From positions 1,860,001-1,924,000 of the forward strand of contig NZ_CP107905.1 in the NCBI RefSeq assembly GCF_036014015.1: DNA of 64,000 nucleotides, given 5' to 3'. Origin of the DNA: Streptomyces sp. NBC_00457 (GTDB taxonomy: Bacteria; Actinomycetota; Actinomycetes; Streptomycetales; Streptomycetaceae). Under the pieces are notes generated by a model, which was not told the origin of the DNA, searched no databases, and saw only the letters and a program-made list of their open reading frames with translations. The position numbers and the translations under genes are program-made. This document shows positions 1 through 8,816 of the stretch, in pieces. Each line of letters opens with the position of its first letter. The stretch's first letter is position 1.

Positions 1-471
1 GCGTCCGGCTTCGCCTCCGGGGTCGGGTCCGCGCTCACCCAGACGGTGACGGTCGCCGCCACGGACGGTACGGGCCCGCTGCTCAGCTGGCAGGTGATCG
101 GGGTGGCGCTGCTGGTCGCGGTCTTCGCCGTCGGCGGGTTGCTGTTGTCCCAGTTCGCCTACCGGGGCGGCCTGGGTGCCCCGCTCGCCGTGGTGACGCT
201 GGCCAACCCGGTGGCCGCCGCGGTGATCGGGCTGTCGCTGCTGGGCGAGGGGCTGCGGGGCGGCGCGCTCGGTGTGCTCGTCGCGCTGGCGGGAGCGGCG
301 CTGGCGTCCTGGGGTGTGGTGCTGCTGACCCGGGTCACTCCCGAGAACCACCCGGTGGCCGCCGTACTCGCCCTGGAGCCCGAATCGGCGTCACTGGAAC
401 CCGCGTTGGTGCCGGCAGCCCCGGCGTCGGTGCCCCGGCAGCCTGAACCGGGGCACCTGACACCGCTGTGA
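1..471 (+). CDS. DMT/EamA-type transporter, C-terminal part
   Basis: The reading frame is open from the first base, so the gene starts outside the window and only its last 156 residues are seen. They contain about four hydrophobic segments rich in Leu, Val, Gly and Ala, then a Pro/Ala-rich tail of about 45 residues. The pattern of glycine-rich helices (a LANPVAAAVIGLSLLGEGL-like stretch, then LVALAGAALASWGVVLL) is typical of the last EamA repeat of drug/metabolite exporters. An inner-membrane efflux role is inferred from the family; the substrate cannot be predicted. The gene is convergent with the minus-strand gene that ends 16 bp further on. Confidence 0.6.
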   Translation, partial: ASGFASGVGSALTQTVTVAATDGTGPLLSWQVIGVALLVAVFAVGGLLLSQFAYRGGLGAPLAVVTLANPVAAAVIGLSLLGEGLRGGALGVLVALAGAALASWGVVLLTRVTPENHPVAAVLALEPESASLEPALVPAAPASVPRQPEPGHLTPL

Positions 472-486
472 GCACGTGCGGGTACG

Positions 487-1338
487 TCAGCCCAGGCCGC
501 GCTTGTCCTGCTTGAGCGCCGTGTCGACGGTCAGCGCCGTCGCGACCACGAGGCTCAGCAGGGGCTCGGGCAGCTGGTAGTGGACCTGGAGGACGTAGTT
601 GTCCGCGGTCGTGAACATCGTCTTGGCGAGGCCTTCCCAGGTCTTGGTGATCCGGGCGACCTCGTTGTCGGCGTGGTCCACGATGGCGAAGTTCCAGGCC
701 CGCCAGTTCTCCGCCTTGATCGCGCCGGCCTGCTGGCCGTTCACGATCATCGCGAAGTTGATCTTCCCGAAGACGTTCTGCTGGACGATCTCACCGACCG
801 GCTGTCCGTCCGGACGGGTCACGATCACCCGGGACTTGATGAACTTGCGCGGCCGGGTCAGCAGCAGCACGGGCTGCCCGTAGGCGTCCCGGATCTCCAG
901 CTTGTGCGTCATGTACTGATCCAGGCTGGCGACGAAGCGCAGCGCCTTCTTCAGCGCGCTCTGCCCGACCTGGACGACCGAGCCGAGCTGGTTGCCGTGC
1001 TGGTCCATGACCTTGTACTCGTTGGTCAGCTCGATCAGCTTGGCCTTCTGGTTCACCACCAGGACCGGCTCGGTGAACAGGGTGCCGCCGCCGGAGCCGC
1101 CCCCGGCGACTCCGGCCTGCTGCTGCACCTGACGCTGCACCCGCGGATCCTGACCGGCCTGTTGCTGCGGCTGCTGCACCGGAGCGGCCTGCTGCTGCGG
1201 CACCGGCCCGGCGTGCTGCGCCTGTTGGTCCGGCGCGGTGTGCTCGGTCCACTGCGCCCCGTCCCAGTAGCGGAGGGTCCGGGGCGCTCCGTGCGGATCG
1301 GCGTACCAGCCTGCAGGTGTGTTCGAATGCGTGGTCAC
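487..1338 (-). CDS. DUF2510 plus LURP-one/scramblase-like protein
   Basis: The 283-residue protein opens with a DUF2510 domain (about residues 9-35; AGWYADP, then RYWDGAQWTEHT). A Gln/Pro-rich linker of about 50 residues follows (QQQ runs, about 40-95). From residue 85 to the end there is a LURP-one/phospholipid-scramblase-like beta-barrel domain (starts LFTEPVLVVNQKAKLIEL, ends with a hydrophobic helix near LLSLVVATALTVDTAL). The start is a GTG. DUF2510 is common in actinobacterial membrane-associated proteins and scramblase-like domains bind lipid; a membrane-associated role is inference. It is monocistronic, with a promoter region of about 180 bp separating it from the phospholipase gene upstream. 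Confidence 0.75.
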   Translation of the reverse strand: MTTHSNTPAGWYADPHGAPRTLRYWDGAQWTEHTAPDQQAQHAGPVPQQQAAPVQQPQQQAGQDPRVQRQVQQQAGVAGGGSGGGTLFTEPVLVVNQKAKLIELTNEYKVMDQHGNQLGSVVQVGQSALKKALRFVASLDQYMTHKLEIRDAYGQPVLLLTRPRKFIKSRVIVTRPDGQPVGEIVQQNVFGKINFAMIVNGQQAGAIKAENWRAWNFAIVDHADNEVARITKTWEGLAKTMFTTADNYVLQVHYQLPEPLLSLVVATALTVDTALKQDKRGLG

Positions 1339-1518
1339 CGGGGCACACTACCCCGAGCACACCAGCACGTGACCAACCCCTGCTATCCGGTATGCATCAG
1401 GCCTCACTCGGGTCTGCCTCGCAATGTCCTCGCCGGTCACCCCGGCTGACCTGCTTTTCTGCTGGGGGTCCGGGGGTTATCCCCCGGAAAATGCAGCACC
1501 GCCCCATTGCAGTGACGG

Positions 1519-3570
1519 TCATTCGGTGATGACGGCCGGGTCGCTCACCCCAGGACGTCCGGTCTCGACCCGTCCGGCGAAGCGCCGCAGGAACGCGGAG
1601 TCGGAGGCGGACGTGACCGTCAGGTCGTACCACTGCCCGCTCGCCCCGAGGTCGAAGCTGTGCCGCACGGTGGCACCACGCCGCACCACAAACCGCTTCG
1701 TCCGGCCGCTGTAGCCGTCGGCGACCTTCAACTCCACCGTCGCGGAGCCCTTGTTGGTGAAGGTCAGCTCGAGGTCGCCGCCCCTGTGCCGGGCGGTGAC
1801 CTCGGGTCCGGCGGTCTTGTTCGCGCCCTTGAAGGCGCGCACGAAGCCGTTCGGGCCGTGCACCGTCAGGTCGTACGAGCCGCTGGAGTACGCCGAGTTC
1901 CAGGTGTCCGCGATCGACTTGCCCGCCTCGGTGGTGTACATCCACGGCCCGTCGGTGCGGTTGCCGGAGGTGACGTGGAAGGCGCCGCCCGCCTTGGCGC
2001 CCGTGGCGAAGGTGAGCGTGAACTTCCCGGCCGCGGTGTCGGCCGAACCGTCCACGTACGGGGCGTACTTGAGCGGCCGGGACCGGCGCAGACCGCGCTC
2101 CTGCTTGGGCAGGCGCGAGTCGGCGGGCGGGGTGGGCTTGTAGTCGGGGTGGCGCTCGCGGTCCGGCGGCTCGTAGCCGTCGGTGTCCGGCAGGCCGACG
2201 GGGCGCGGGTCCTTGCGGGAGAAATCGAACGCGGAGGTGAGGTCACCGCAGACGGCCCGGCGCCACGGCGAGATGTTCGGCTCGCGCACCCCGAACCGGC
2301 GCTCCATGAACTGCAGGATCGAGGTGTGGTCGAGGGTCTCAGAGCAGACGTAACCGCCCTTGCTCCAGGGCGAGACGACCAGCATCGGCACGCGCGGGCC
2401 CAGGCCGTACGGGCCGGCCACCCGGTTGGCGTCGCCCTTGTAGAGGTCGGGCTCCACGTCCACCGTCGACTTGCCCTGCGCTGCGGACTTGGGCGGGAGC
2501 GGCGGTACGACGTGGTCGAAGAAGCCGTCGTTCTCGTCGTACGTGATGAACAGCGCCGTCTTCGCCCAGACCGCGGGGTTGGAGGTGAGCGCGTCGAGGA
2601 CCTGGGCGATGTACCAGGCGCCGTAGTTCGAGGGCCAGTTGGAGTGCTCGGAGAAGGCCTCGGGGGCGGTGATCCAGGAGATCTGCGGCAGCTTGCCGGC
2701 CTTGACGTCGGCCTTCAGCCGGTCGAAGTAGCCGTCGCCGTTCTTCACGTCGGTGCCGGTGCGGGCCTTGTCGTACCAGGGGTCGCCGGGCTTGGCGTTG
2801 CGGTACTTGTTGAAGTACAGCAGGGAGTTGTCGCCGTAGTTGCCGCGGTAGGCGTCCTGGATCCAGCCCCAGGAGCCGGCCGCGTCCAGGCCGTCGCCGA
2901 TGTCCTGGTAGATCTTCCAGGAGATCCCGGCCTGCTCCAGGCGCTCGGGGTACGTGGTCCAGCCGTAGCCCAGCTCGTCGTTGCCGAGGACCGGGCCGCC
3001 GCCGGTGCCGTCGTTGCCGGTGTAACCCGTCCACATGTAGTAGCGGTTCGGGTCGGTCGAGCCGATGAACGAGCAGTGGTAGGCGTCGCAGATGGTGAAC
3101 TTGTCGGCGAGCGCGTAGTGGAACGGGATGTCGTCGCGGGTCAGGTACGCCATGGTGGTGGAGCCCTTCGCGGGCACCCACTTGTCGTACTCGCCCTCGT
3201 TGTACGCGGCCTGACCGTCCGGCCAGGAGTGCGGCAGGCCCTCCAGGAACTGCATGCCGAGATCGTCGGCGTCCGGGTGGAAGGGCAGCAGGTCCTTGGT
3301 GCCGTCCGACTGGTACCAGATGGACTTGCCGTTCTGCTGGGTCACGGGCCGCGGGTCACCGAAGCCCCGGACGCCTCTGAGCGCACCGTAGTAGTGGTCG
3401 AAAGAACGGTTCTCCTGCATCAGGACGACGATGTGCTCGACATCCTCGATCGACCCCGTGCGGTGGTTCGCGGGGAGCGCGGCGGCGCGCTCGATGCTGC
3501 TCGACAGGGCGGCGAAGGCCGTGGTGGCGCCCGCCACTTGGAGGAATCGGCGCCGGTTGACTTCAGGCAT
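1519..3570 (-). CDS. Tat-exported phospholipase C, phosphoesterase family
   Basis: A 683-residue secreted protein. The start at 3570 places a twin-arginine signal (NRRRFLQVAGATTAFAALSS) at the N terminus, with a purine-rich GGGAGAGG upstream; an ATG 29 codons earlier would bury the signal. The phosphoesterase domain (PF04185 type) occupies about residues 40-440, with the conserved VVLMQENRSFDHYYG nucleophile-region motif, a SFIGSTDPNRYYMWTG block and a FITYDENDGFFDHVVPP metal-site block. Two C-terminal beta-sandwich repeats (about 500-590 and 595-680) match the bacterial phospholipase C C-terminal domain. The family hydrolyses phosphatidylcholine or sphingomyelin head groups outside the cell and scavenges phosphate. 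No clear PHO box was recognised. Confidence 0.9.
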   Translation of the reverse strand: MPEVNRRRFLQVAGATTAFAALSSSIERAAALPANHRTGSIEDVEHIVVLMQENRSFDHYYGALRGVRGFGDPRPVTQQNGKSIWYQSDGTKDLLPFHPDADDLGMQFLEGLPHSWPDGQAAYNEGEYDKWVPAKGSTTMAYLTRDDIPFHYALADKFTICDAYHCSFIGSTDPNRYYMWTGYTGNDGTGGGPVLGNDELGYGWTTYPERLEQAGISWKIYQDIGDGLDAAGSWGWIQDAYRGNYGDNSLLYFNKYRNAKPGDPWYDKARTGTDVKNGDGYFDRLKADVKAGKLPQISWITAPEAFSEHSNWPSNYGAWYIAQVLDALTSNPAVWAKTALFITYDENDGFFDHVVPPLPPKSAAQGKSTVDVEPDLYKGDANRVAGPYGLGPRVPMLVVSPWSKGGYVCSETLDHTSILQFMERRFGVREPNISPWRRAVCGDLTSAFDFSRKDPRPVGLPDTDGYEPPDRERHPDYKPTPPADSRLPKQERGLRRSRPLKYAPYVDGSADTAAGKFTLTFATGAKAGGAFHVTSGNRTDGPWMYTTEAGKSIADTWNSAYSSGSYDLTVHGPNGFVRAFKGANKTAGPEVTARHRGGDLELTFTNKGSATVELKVADGYSGRTKRFVVRRGATVRHSFDLGASGQWYDLTVTSASDSAFLRRFAGRVETGRPGVSDPAVITE

Positions 3571-3757
3571 GGGTGAGGGACCTCTCCCTTGGGGGTGTTC
3601 GACCCGTCGGATCCAGATGACGGAACGCGCGCGGAAGGAGTGTTCCAAGAGCACCAAACGTCAGGGAAGGGTCTGATGGCCCTGATGTGAAAGTCGGCGG
3701 TACGAGAGGTGCGGGCACGCGAGACTGGAACTGGGGGTTTGGCGGCGGCCCTGCTGA

Positions 3758-4258
3758 TCAGGAGGGGCAGGAATCGCTGGAGCCTTCGGTCTGCCAGGCT
3801 CCGGGGACCGTCACGGTCACCGTCGTCGGTGCGCTGTCGAACCGGGCGTAGGCGACTGTGCAGATCAGCTGGGCAACGGCCGTTTCGGTCAACGTCCCGA
3901 TGCCCTGGGGCAGTGCGACCGTCACCTCGCCGTCGCCCTCCGCGCGGACCGAAGGAGCGCCCGTCAGCGGCGGAAGCTGGGTGGTCATACCGCTACGGCG
4001 TTCCCTGGCGTCCGGCCCTTGGAACACCGTCGCCACGGCCGTCTCGATGTCGACCGGGGCAAAGCCCCGGCGCCGGACGGGAACCAGGGTGCCTTCGCTG
4101 ACGAAGTAGGAGACCTGGGCCGGCCGGATGCCGGTGGCGGGCTCTCCGGTCTCCACCACGCCGGACTCGGGGATGCCGCAGGAGGCGAGCAGAAGGGCGG
4201 TCGTGCACAGCAGCGCGGGCCGGAGGGACCGGGGGGCCGGGGCGGGAGCGGGGCTCAT
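3758..4258 (-). CDS. GerMN-domain lipoprotein
   Basis: A 166-residue lipoprotein. A hydrophobic signal ends in the lipobox LLLASC near residue 23. The mature part carries a GerMN-type fold (about residues 50-140: VRRRGFAPVDIETAVATVFQGP, then VTVALPQG and ALICTVAYARF). The ATG overlaps the stop of the kinase gene as ATGA, so it is translationally coupled and is the third gene of the two-component operon. GerMN lipoproteins also accompany sensor kinases in MtrAB-LpqB and in afsQ loci. Accessory sensing or kinase modulation at the outer membrane face is inferred from this arrangement. Confidence 0.8.
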   Translation of the reverse strand: MSPAPAPAPRSLRPALLCTTALLLASCGIPESGVVETGEPATGIRPAQVSYFVSEGTLVPVRRRGFAPVDIETAVATVFQGPDARERRSGMTTQLPPLTGAPSVRAEGDGEVTVALPQGIGTLTETAVAQLICTVAYARFDSAPTTVTVTVPGAWQTEGSSDSCPS

Positions 4259-5832
4259 GACTCCCCCTTCTTCAGGGACGGTTGCGGGGACTGCTTCGGG
4301 GGCTGAGGCGAGGGCTGATGCGGCGACTGACGCTGGGGCTGATGCGGGGGCTGATGCGGGGTTTGCCGCAGGGGCTCCTGCTGCGGCTGCCGCAGGGGGA
4401 TCTCGACCGTGAACATCGCGCCGCCCTCCGCCCGGTTCGCCGCCCGGATCGTGCCGCCGTGCAGGTGGACGTTCTCGGCGGTGATCGAAAGGCCGAGGCC
4501 GCTGCCCTCCGTTCGGGTCCGGGCCGTGTCCGACTTGTAGAAGCGGTCGAAGACGTGGGGCAGAACGTCGGCGGGAATGCCCGGCCCACTGTCCAGCACC
4601 TCGATGACGGCCCACACCGATGCGTCGGCGTCCGACATCTCCCTTGCGTGCAGGCGTAGTTGGACGGGCCGGGCCCCGTGTCGGAGCGCATTGCCCACCA
4701 GGTTGGCGACCACCACGTCGAGGCGGCGCGGGTCGACCCGGCCGCGCAGTTCGCCGGACCCGGGGAGCCGGGCGTCCACCAGGTCCAGCCAGGCGCGGGC
4801 GGCGAGGGTGCGCCGCAGGGACTCGGCGAGATCGATGTCGTCCAACCGCAGATCCGCCGCGCCCGCGTCGAAGCGGGAGATCTCCATGAGGTCGTCCACC
4901 AGGCGGGCGAGCTTCACGGTTTCCTCGCTGATGAGCCGTACCGCGGTGGCGGTGTCCGGGTCGAGCCCGCCCGCGTCCTCGTCGAGGATGTCGGTGACGG
5001 CCGACATCGCGGCCAGCGGGGTGCGCAGCTCGTGCGACACGTCCGCGACGAAACGGCGGGCGCGGGCCTCCATACGGCGCAGCTCCGACACGGACTCCTC
5101 CAATGCCTCGGCGGTCTCGTTGAAGGTGTGCGAGAGATCGGCGAGTTCGTCGGAGCCGTTGACGGCGAGCCGGGTGTCCAGATGGCCCTCGGCGATGCTG
5201 CGGGTGGCGCGGCGCAGCTCCCGTACCGGGCGCAGCACGCCCCGGGCGGCCAGCAGGGCGAGGAGGACGGCCAGGCCGAGCGCCGGCACGACGGCGCGCC
5301 CGATGGCGGTGACCAGGGCGTCGACGTAGCCCTGTTCGGCGGTCTGCGGCACCGTGACGAAGACGACGACCCCGGACGCAGGGGACGAGCCGGATGCCTC
5401 GAGGGTGATGGGCATGCCGACGACGAGCGAGGAACGGCCGTCCGTCGACACCCGCTGGAAGACGGCGGCCCTACGGGCGGCCACGGCAGCGCGCATGGCG
5501 GGGGTCAGTTCGGTGAAGCTGTCCTCGGGCGTGGAGGTGGCGCGCAGTTCCCGATACGTGACCAGAACACGCCAGTTCTGTGCCGGCTCGGCGCGGGCCA
5601 CCTCGGCGGCGGCCCACTCCAGGTCGCCCTGGACGGGTGGGTAACTGATGCCCGGCGCAACGCCGTTGACGTGATGGCGCAGGCGCTTGATCACGGTGTC
5701 CTGGCCCTGCTGGAGCACTCCGACGCGTGCCTCACGGAAGGTCAGGGCGCCGGTGGTCAGGGTGGCCACGGCGGCTACCAGCACGAAGGCCACCAGCAGC
5801 CGGCCGCGCAGTCCGCGCAGCGGTGATTTCAC
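4255..5832 (-). CDS. Sensor histidine kinase, AfsQ2-like
   Basis: A 525-residue membrane kinase. Transmembrane helix 1 is at about 10-28, an extracytoplasmic sensor loop at 29-180 and helix 2 at about 185-205. HAMP follows (LRPVRELRRATRSIAEGHLDTRL), then the H-box FVADVSHELRTPLAAM, the N-box NLVGNALRHG, and ATP-lid motifs DSGPGIP and GSGLGLSI. The GTG start overlaps the regulator stop by 4 bp. The odd feature is the last 50 residues, a repetitive Gln/Pro/His/Ser tail (QPPHQPQRQSPHQPSPQPP) beyond the catalytic core. Gene order regulator-kinase-lipoprotein resembles the S. coelicolor afsQ1-afsQ2 locus, but no sigQ gene is adjacent, so the name is not transferred. Confidence 0.9.
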   Translation of the reverse strand: MKSPLRGLRGRLLVAFVLVAAVATLTTGALTFREARVGVLQQGQDTVIKRLRHHVNGVAPGISYPPVQGDLEWAAAEVARAEPAQNWRVLVTYRELRATSTPEDSFTELTPAMRAAVAARRAAVFQRVSTDGRSSLVVGMPITLEASGSSPASGVVVFVTVPQTAEQGYVDALVTAIGRAVVPALGLAVLLALLAARGVLRPVRELRRATRSIAEGHLDTRLAVNGSDELADLSHTFNETAEALEESVSELRRMEARARRFVADVSHELRTPLAAMSAVTDILDEDAGGLDPDTATAVRLISEETVKLARLVDDLMEISRFDAGAADLRLDDIDLAESLRRTLAARAWLDLVDARLPGSGELRGRVDPRRLDVVVANLVGNALRHGARPVQLRLHAREMSDADASVWAVIEVLDSGPGIPADVLPHVFDRFYKSDTARTRTEGSGLGLSITAENVHLHGGTIRAANRAEGGAMFTVEIPLRQPQQEPLRQTPHQPPHQPQRQSPHQPSPQPPKQSPQPSLKKGES

Positions 5833-6527
5833 CGGGACCGGAACCGGTAGCCGAAGCCGCGCACGGTCTCGATGTAGCGCGGCTGCCCCGCCGGCTCGCC
5901 CATCTTGGTGCGCAGCCGCTTGACGCAGGCGTCCACCAGCCGTGAGTCGCCGTGGTAACTGTGCTCCCAGACCGCCTCCAGCAGCTGCTGCCGGGAGAAC
6001 ACCTGGCCGGGCGAGGCCGAGAGCGTCAGTAGGAGCCGCAGTTCGGAGGGAGCGAGGACGACCGGCTCTCCCTGGCGGGTGACGGTCAACCCGGCCCGGT
6101 CGATGGCCAGTTCACCCTGGGCGCCATGGGTCTCTATCTTCGGTATGCCGCCGTCGGCGGGTGTGCCGCCGACCCGGCGCAGGACGGCGCGGATACGGGC
6201 GTCCAGGACGCGTGCCTGCACCGGCTTCACGACGTAGTCGTCCGCTCCGGCTTCGAGCCCGACCACGATGTCCGTGTCGTCGCCGCGGGCGGTCGCCATG
6301 ATGATCGGCACCTGGTCCTCGGCGCGGATCCGGCGGCACACCTCCAGACCGCTCAGCCCGGGCAGCATCAGATCGAGTACGACGACGTCCGGCCGGAAGG
6401 ACCGCAGTTGGGCCAGCCCGTCCTCTCCGGTGGCAACGCCGTTGACGTCGTGTCGCTGACGGCGCAGCGCGAGCACGACGCCCTCCCGTACGGCGCGGTC
6501 GTCTTCGATGAGCAGGACACGTGGCAT
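5829..6527 (-). CDS. OmpR-family response regulator, AfsQ1-like
   Basis: A 232-residue protein. The receiver domain (1-120) has the acidic pair EDD at 8-10, phospho-acceptor Asp52 in VVVLDLMLPG, and the conserved VVKPV lysine. A winged-helix OmpR/PhoB DNA-binding domain follows (about 135-232: LAPSELRLLLTLSASPGQVFSRQQLLEAVW, then SRLVDACVKRLRTKMG and ETVRGFGYRF). The start at 6527 (MPRVLLIEDD) is chosen because the receiver begins there; an upstream ATG adds eight non-conserved residues. It is the first gene of the three-gene operon and is divergent from the DUF3152 gene, leaving about 160 bp for promoters. Confidence 0.9.
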   Translation of the reverse strand: MPRVLLIEDDRAVREGVVLALRRQRHDVNGVATGEDGLAQLRSFRPDVVVLDLMLPGLSGLEVCRRIRAEDQVPIIMATARGDDTDIVVGLEAGADDYVVKPVQARVLDARIRAVLRRVGGTPADGGIPKIETHGAQGELAIDRAGLTVTRQGEPVVLAPSELRLLLTLSASPGQVFSRQQLLEAVWEHSYHGDSRLVDACVKRLRTKMGEPAGQPRYIETVRGFGYRFRSR

Positions 6528-6688
6528 GCGCCCAGTATCCGTACGGATCAAGGGGGTTGAGGGCGGGTACGAGGTCCGGCCGGGAACTGTTACGGGACGA
6601 TCACATAGCCCGGCCGAAGATCGACCGTTACGGTTTCGTTACCATTCGGGCCACGTCTCATCACATCGCGTACACAGCCTTGACGGCC

Positions 6689-7615
6689 ATGACCAGGACC
6701 ACGCATCGTGCGACGCCTTCGACCCCGCGGTCCCCGCGCCGTCGCCGCAGAGGCCCCGCGCACGCCGACGGGCCCGGCCGGAAGGGGAAAGGGCCCCTGC
6801 TGGGCGGCCTCGCCGCGATCGCCGTGCTGGCCTCGGTCACCGCTCTGGCCGTGCACGGGACACCGCCGGACACCTCCGCGACCGACTCCCACGACGCGCC
6901 CGTCGCCCCCACCCGGTCGCCTTCTCCCCCACCGGCACCGGACCGGTCCACGAAACCGAGCAGCAGCGCGGAGGACGACGAGCAGACCGACAGCAAGCCC
7001 AGCGGCATGGGCGACCCGTCCCCGGACGCCTCCTCCTCGGCCGCCATCCCGCCGTCGGGCCCCGGCACGTTCACGACCGCCGCCGGCGAGAGCGACACGG
7101 TGGGCAAGGGCGGCCGGGTGCTGCGCTACGAGGTCGTCGTGGAGGACGGCCTCACCCAGTCGCCCGCCGATGTCGCCCGGCAGGTGGAGGGCATACTCGC
7201 CGACCCGCGCGGCTGGACCGCCGACGGCGAGTCCGCGTTCCGCCGTGTCTCCGGTGGCACGCCCGACTTCGTCGTACGGCTCGCCACGCCGAGCACGGTC
7301 GACGAGATCTGCGGCCGCTACGGGCTGGACACCGGCGGCGAGGTCAACTGCAGCGTCGGCAAGGACGTCGTGGTCAACCTCAAGCGGTGGGTGCTGGCGA
7401 CCCCGGTGTACGCCGATGACGTCGACGCGTACCGGGCACTGATCATCAACCACGAGGTCGGCCACTTCCTCGGCCACGGCCATGTCACCTGCCCGGGCGC
7501 CGGCAAGCCGGCCCCGGCGATGATGCAGCAGATCAAGGGCCTGCTCGGCTGCACACCCAACGTCTGGCCGTACGACACGAAGGGCCGCCTCATCACGGGA
7601 CCGGCCGTGCCCTGA
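6689..7615 (+). CDS. DUF3152 membrane-anchored putative metalloprotease
   Basis: A 308-residue protein. Arg-rich cytoplasmic residues lead into one transmembrane anchor (about 38-56, LLGGLAAIAVLASVTALAV). A Pro/Ser/Asp-rich linker follows to about residue 125, then a DUF3152 domain. The domain carries an extended zinc-binding motif, NHEVGHFLGHGHVTC (HExGHxxGxxH), and two further cysteines (EICGRYG, LLGCTPN). The motif is that of metzincin-like peptidases, so extracytoplasmic proteolysis is likely but unproven for this family. The ATG at 6689 is chosen as the first start giving a normal cytoplasmic-side positive region. Confidence 0.8.
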   Translation: MTRTTHRATPSTPRSPRRRRRGPAHADGPGRKGKGPLLGGLAAIAVLASVTALAVHGTPPDTSATDSHDAPVAPTRSPSPPPAPDRSTKPSSSAEDDEQTDSKPSGMGDPSPDASSSAAIPPSGPGTFTTAAGESDTVGKGGRVLRYEVVVEDGLTQSPADVARQVEGILADPRGWTADGESAFRRVSGGTPDFVVRLATPSTVDEICGRYGLDTGGEVNCSVGKDVVVNLKRWVLATPVYADDVDAYRALIINHEVGHFLGHGHVTCPGAGKPAPAMMQQIKGLLGCTPNVWPYDTKGRLITGPAVP

Positions 7616-7820
7616 CCGACCCGGCGGGTCGAGTGCATCCACGCAATGGTGTCGACACCTAGGCCCGCAGGGCGGCCGAGGCGACGGCCACGTTGCCGTA
7701 CTCCGGCGGCCCCGCGAACCCGGCCGCCTCGATCCCGCGTTACCCGCCGGTTCTCCCACCTGCCTCGTACGCCCGGTGGCATGCTGACGTGCCGAAAACA
7801 CCGATGGCGAAAGGAACGGC

Positions 7821-8816
7821 GTGCCTCCTGCCAGGCGCCCGCGGCTCAGGCCGCCGCGGCAACGCAGGCCCTCTGTACACGGGATGGGCGGCCGGGACCG
7901 TCGACCGGCCGGGAGCATCGGCCGGGCACGGGGCGACGGTTCCACGATGTGGGCGAGGCTGGCCGCTCGCGTGCGCAGGTTTCACGCGTGGCTCATCCCG
8001 ATCGTGCTCTTGGGAGTCGCCACGTCGATCGAGCACCAGATCACGGCACTGCCTGACCGGATCGGCGGCTGGCTCTCCTCGTACGACCGCCCCCAGGACC
8101 GGGCGGGCGACGGGCCCGACTTCTCGGCCTCCGTCGATCTCATCCGCCTGAACGACGAAGGCCGGAGCGCGGTGACACCCGGCGACTTCAGGCCCAGCGC
8201 CAAGCAGACCCGCCTGCTGGCCGACCCAGGGGCCGCGGCTTCTCCCGGCTTCACCGCTCTTCTGCGCTCCGCCGGGGCGGTCAACCTGGAAACCCTGACG
8301 CTGCGCCTGACCTTGACGGGCCGTCGCGCCGAGAAGGTCAACATCCTCGACATCCAGCCGGTCTCCGTACGGCGCTCCGATCCGCTCGCCGGGACCCTGT
8401 TCGACGCACCGCCGCAGGGCGGCTCGGACACGTCCACGGTTCTGCTCGACCTGGACAGACCCTTTCCCATCGTGCGCCGGGCGGTGTTCAGCGCCGAGGA
8501 CGACTCGCTCAAGCCGGGGCCGCCGTTCTTCGCTCGGCAGACGATCGTCCTGGCCCACCGTGAGCAGCACGTCGTGGTGCTCCGGGCCACATCGCTGCGG
8601 TACTACGTGGCGTTCCGGCTCCGGGTGACCTACATGGTCGGCGACCGACAGAAGCACACCGTCATTGACGACCGAGGACGCCCTTTCCAGGTCACCGGAC
8701 TCAAGCAGGACCCCGACAGCTACCGACGGGTCTTCACATTCGGGAAGCACGGCCTCTCGTTCTGCCAGTCCTCCGGCCCGGACGAGAACCCGTCCCTCCC
8801 CTGCGACGAGGAGTGA
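7821..8816 (+). CDS. Single-pass membrane protein of unknown function
   Basis: A 331-residue protein if read from the GTG at 7821, which has AAGGA five bases upstream. An alternative ATG at 7947 (MWARLAARVRRF) would give 289 residues but lacks a ribosome site. About 45 Arg/Pro-rich residues are followed by one hydrophobic helix (LIPIVLLGVATSI) and a largely beta-predicted extracytoplasmic domain with two cysteines near the C terminus (SFCQSSG, LPCDEE). I do not recognise the family. Its stop overlaps the GTG of the next gene by 4 bp, so the two are translationally coupled and may act together at the cell surface. Confidence 0.6.
   Translation: MPPARRPRLRPPRQRRPSVHGMGGRDRRPAGSIGRARGDGSTMWARLAARVRRFHAWLIPIVLLGVATSIEHQITALPDRIGGWLSSYDRPQDRAGDGPDFSASVDLIRLNDEGRSAVTPGDFRPSAKQTRLLADPGAAASPGFTALLRSAGAVNLETLTLRLTLTGRRAEKVNILDIQPVSVRRSDPLAGTLFDAPPQGGSDTSTVLLDLDRPFPIVRRAVFSAEDDSLKPGPPFFARQTIVLAHREQHVVVLRATSLRYYVAFRLRVTYMVGDRQKHTVIDDRGRPFQVTGLKQDPDSYRRVFTFGKHGLSFCQSSGPDENPSLPCDEE

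Noticed and set aside
1660..3576. Long open frame (638 codons) antisense to the phospholipase gene
   Set aside because: High-GC DNA yields long antisense frames. The translation has Arg/Val/Gly-biased composition with no domain, while the opposite strand has a Tat signal and full catalytic motifs.
4660..5826. Antisense frame of 388 codons opposite the AfsQ2-like kinase
   Set aside because: It mirrors the kinase codons and has no ribosome site or recognisable domain.
7617..7631. Hairpin CGACCC-GGC-GGGTCG after the DUF3152 gene
   Set aside because: The stem is only 6 bp with a 3-nt loop, too weak to call a terminator with confidence in GC-rich DNA.
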